This document shows, piece after piece, positions 62,417 through 64,000 of a DNA stretch of 64,000 nucleotides. The stretch covers positions 124,001 to 188,000 of the forward strand of contig NZ_LWBS01000327.1 of assembly GCF_001652265.1 (NCBI RefSeq). The letters are read 5' to 3'. Both the position numbers and the translations under genes were made by a program. The notes below the pieces were generated by a model that ran no database searches, was not told the origin of the DNA, and saw only the letters and a list, made by a program, of their open reading frames with translations. Every line of letters starts with the position of its first letter. Position 1 is the first letter of the stretch. The DNA is from Rhizobium leguminosarum (GTDB lineage: Bacteria > Pseudomonadota > Alphaproteobacteria > Rhizobiales > Rhizobiaceae).

Positions 62417-62456
62417 GAAGCGCGCCGCATGAACCGAGTTCGACGCGGCGAGCTTC
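62417..62456. terminator. Imperfect hairpin downstream of the sugar ABC operon
   Basis: GAAGCGCGCCGC and GCGGCGAGCTTC match at 11 of 12 pairs with a 16-base loop, 80 bp past the permease stop codon (minus strand). The sequence GCATGAACC occurs both in the loop and just before the stem. Confidence 0.4.
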
Positions 62457-62534
62457 AGCCGGCGTGAGACGTTGAATACGGTTCTTGGACTCTTGGGAGG
62501 AGGCCTCCGTCCTGGATTTAAGCGACGGCCTCGT

Positions 62535-63581
62535 TCACTTCATGCCTGTTCCGGCGATGCCCGTGGTGATGTACTTCTGCAGGAACAGGAAGACGACGGT
62601 GACAGGCAGCAGGCTGAGGAACGTCATTGCCAGGATATAGTGCCACTGCACCGAGAACTCTCCCTGGAACGCATTCAGACCGACCTGCAGGGTGAAATTC
62701 TCGCGGCTGTTGAGGACGATGAGCGGCCAGAGGAAGTCGTTCCATCGCCAGAGCACGGAAAAGATCGCCAGCACCGCGAGAGCCGGCGCCGTCAGCGGCA
62801 GGATGATGCGCCAGAAGATGCAGAATTCGCTCGCCGCATCAACGCGGGCCGCCTCTATCAGCTCGTCGGGTATGGTCAGCATATATTGCCGCAGCAGGAA
62901 GACGGCGGTCGGAGAGGCGACCGTCGGCAGGATGACGCCCCACAGGTTATCGGCAAGCCCGACCCCGACAATGACGAGATAGGCCGGCACCATGACGACG
63001 GCGAGCGGGATCATCAGCGTTGAAATGATGATGACGAAGACCGTCGTATCACCGGGAAATTTGTATTTCGACAGGGCGAAAGCCGCCATGGCGTTGACGA
63101 TCAGCGTCAACAGCGTTGCGACGAAGGTGACGAACACTGAATTCTTGAGGAAGGTCAGGAAGTTGAAGCGCGTCAACGGATCGGTATAATTCTGCGTGGC
63201 GACCGTCAGCTTCTGCACCGGCGTCAGCCCCTTCACGTCGACGCTGACCGGTGGTCCCGGATTTGCGGGATCGACCATCTGGGCCTTGAGGCCGATGCGG
63301 CGGACCATGGCCATTTCACGCTGCTGGCCGTCGACGGTGACCTGCCAGAGGCTGAGCGGCTTGTCGAAGCCGGGCACGGTCTGTTCGACGGCGGCCCGGG
63401 GAAGCAGCGTCGGCGGAAATCGGGTGATCTCAGCCGCCGGCTTCAGCGAGGAGAGGCCCGCCCAGAGGACCGGAAGCAACACCACGAAGGTTCCACCGAT
63501 CAGCCAGACCCATGACAATATGTCGGTTATATCAATGCGTCCGGCCCGGCGTGTGCGCGTGAAAAAGCTGATCGGGTTCAT
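62535..63581 (-). CDS. Sugar ABC transporter permease (MalG/UgpE type)
   Basis: A 348-residue inner-membrane protein with six membrane segments. It has a long periplasmic loop after the first segment (about 40-135), as in MalG-type proteins. The coupling motif is ELIEAARVDAASEFCIFWRIILPLTAPALAVL. The second half (SVLWRWNDFLWPLIVL) is typical of carbohydrate uptake family 1. ATG 63581 begins one base after the stop of the partner permease. The sugar is unknown; the binding protein and ATPase genes lie outside the window. Confidence 0.9.
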   Translation of the reverse strand: MNPISFFTRTRRAGRIDITDILSWVWLIGGTFVVLLPVLWAGLSSLKPAAEITRFPPTLLPRAAVEQTVPGFDKPLSLWQVTVDGQQREMAMVRRIGLKAQMVDPANPGPPVSVDVKGLTPVQKLTVATQNYTDPLTRFNFLTFLKNSVFVTFVATLLTLIVNAMAAFALSKYKFPGDTTVFVIIISTLMIPLAVVMVPAYLVIVGVGLADNLWGVILPTVASPTAVFLLRQYMLTIPDELIEAARVDAASEFCIFWRIILPLTAPALAVLAIFSVLWRWNDFLWPLIVLNSRENFTLQVGLNAFQGEFSVQWHYILAMTFLSLLPVTVVFLFLQKYITTGIAGTGMK

Positions 63582-63582
63582 C

Positions 63583-64000
63583 TCAGGACTCCATTCGCTT
63601 GCCGATGCGCAGCTGTATGAGGGTGAGAACCAGAAGCACCAGCCCCATGAGAACCGATGCGGCGGAGGCCAGTCCGAAGAGGCGAAGATCGCTGCCGAAT
63701 GCCATCTGGTAGATATATTGGACGATGAAGCTGTTGGCCGTGCCGGGGCCCCCGCCATTGGTCAGCACCCAGGCCTCGTCAAAGATCTGGACGGACTTGA
63801 TCATCAAAAGAATGAACACGACCAGCAGGTTCGGAGCGAGCAACGGAAGCGTGATCCTGAACAGTGTTCGGCGCGGCGAGGCGGCATCGATGGAGGCAGC
63901 CTCGTAGAGCTCCTTCGGGATGGCCTGGAGGCCGGCGAGGAGGATCAGGGTATAAAAACCCATGTGAAACCAGACCGATACCGCGACGACGAAGAAGCGC
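63583..64000 (-). CDS. Sugar ABC transporter permease (MalF/UgpA type), C-terminal part
   Basis: The gene runs off the right edge; 138 codons are visible and the frame is open to base 64000. The coupling motif is ELYEAASIDAASPRRTLFRITLPLLAPNLLVV, followed by VLTNGGGPGTANSFIVQYIYQMAF and the last two membrane segments, all usual for MalF-type permeases. It is the partner of the permease gene next to it. Confidence 0.9.
   Translation of the reverse strand, partial: RFFVVAVSVWFHMGFYTLILLAGLQAIPKELYEAASIDAASPRRTLFRITLPLLAPNLLVVFILLMIKSVQIFDEAWVLTNGGGPGTANSFIVQYIYQMAFGSDLRLFGLASAASVLMGLVLLVLTLIQLRIGKRMES

Larger units (their letters stand above)
61888..62534. other. Intergenic region with two hairpins
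   Basis: No gene seen in this 650-bp stretch; short open frames have no coding bias. The part next to 61888 holds the chemoreceptor promoter, which I cannot point to exactly. Two inverted repeats at 62366-62388 and 62417-62456 lie toward the ABC transporter operon. Confidence 0.5.

Overview
This window looks like a Rhizobium-type alphaproteobacterial replicon, probably of the R. leguminosarum/etli group. The reasons are its high GC with strongly GC-biased third codon positions, three copies of a dispersed palindromic repeat typical of Rhizobium intergenic DNA, promoter-like sequences of the EcfG (general stress sigma factor) type, a GlgE with the extra N-terminal domain seen in rhizobia, and many ABC importers. 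The species assignment is inference. I saw no rRNA, tRNA, insertion sequence, CRISPR array or phage gene.

Layout. 0-2.7 kb: an envelope/phospholipid cluster (phospholipase D end, flippase-like membrane protein, endonuclease/phosphatase) with a two-way EcfG-type promoter. 2.8-7.9 kb: an amino-acid-type uptake and oxidation unit (D-amino-acid-oxidase-like enzyme, fused ABC permease-ATPase, binding protein) divergent from a LacI regulator, with three operator-like palindromes between them. 8-12.8 kb: small hypothetical proteins, repeats, a decayed response-regulator fragment and a secreted arylsulfatase; this stretch looks like a recombination-prone patch. 13-16.6 kb: treZ and malQ. 16.8-17.4 kb: parDE. 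17.4-25.4 kb: two soluble hybrid histidine kinases 10 bp apart, one of them 2099 residues long with a poly-HAMP array of about 12 repeats. 25.6-28 kb: a putative stress gene and a RES-type toxin-antitoxin pair. 28-31 kb: an iron-complex-type ABC importer. 31-34.4 kb: an Lrp regulator divergent from an aminotransferase and a thiamine-diphosphate decarboxylase-like enzyme. 34.4-43.1 kb: the glgE-treS/mak-glgB operon. 43.3-49.6 kb: a secreted protein, MBL hydrolase, APH-like kinase, CorA, NCS1 permease and a DUF900 lipoprotein. 49.7-55.6 kb: an RND efflux operon with two adaptor genes and a TetR regulator; the RND gene carries a single-base frameshift. 55.7-64 kb: LacI, AraC and ROK regulators, a chemoreceptor, and the end of a sugar ABC transporter operon.

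How the genes work together. The strongest theme is alpha-glucan and trehalose metabolism. TreS-maltokinase, GlgE and GlgB convert trehalose to branched glucan through maltose 1-phosphate, while TreZ and MalQ, 18 kb away, act on maltooligosaccharides and can release trehalose. An EcfG-like promoter in front of glgE, another in front of the 25.6 kb gene and the two-way one at 1.4 kb suggest that several units answer to the general stress response. The other main theme is regulation and sensing: seven one-component regulators, two hybrid kinases and a chemoreceptor.

The most unusual items are the poly-HAMP kinase with its neighbouring kinase, the two-way EcfG promoter, the kinase-dead ROK regulator, the frameshifted two-adaptor RND pump, and a 41-residue ORF with a good ribosome binding site. 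I did not find a system that I can call wholly undescribed.
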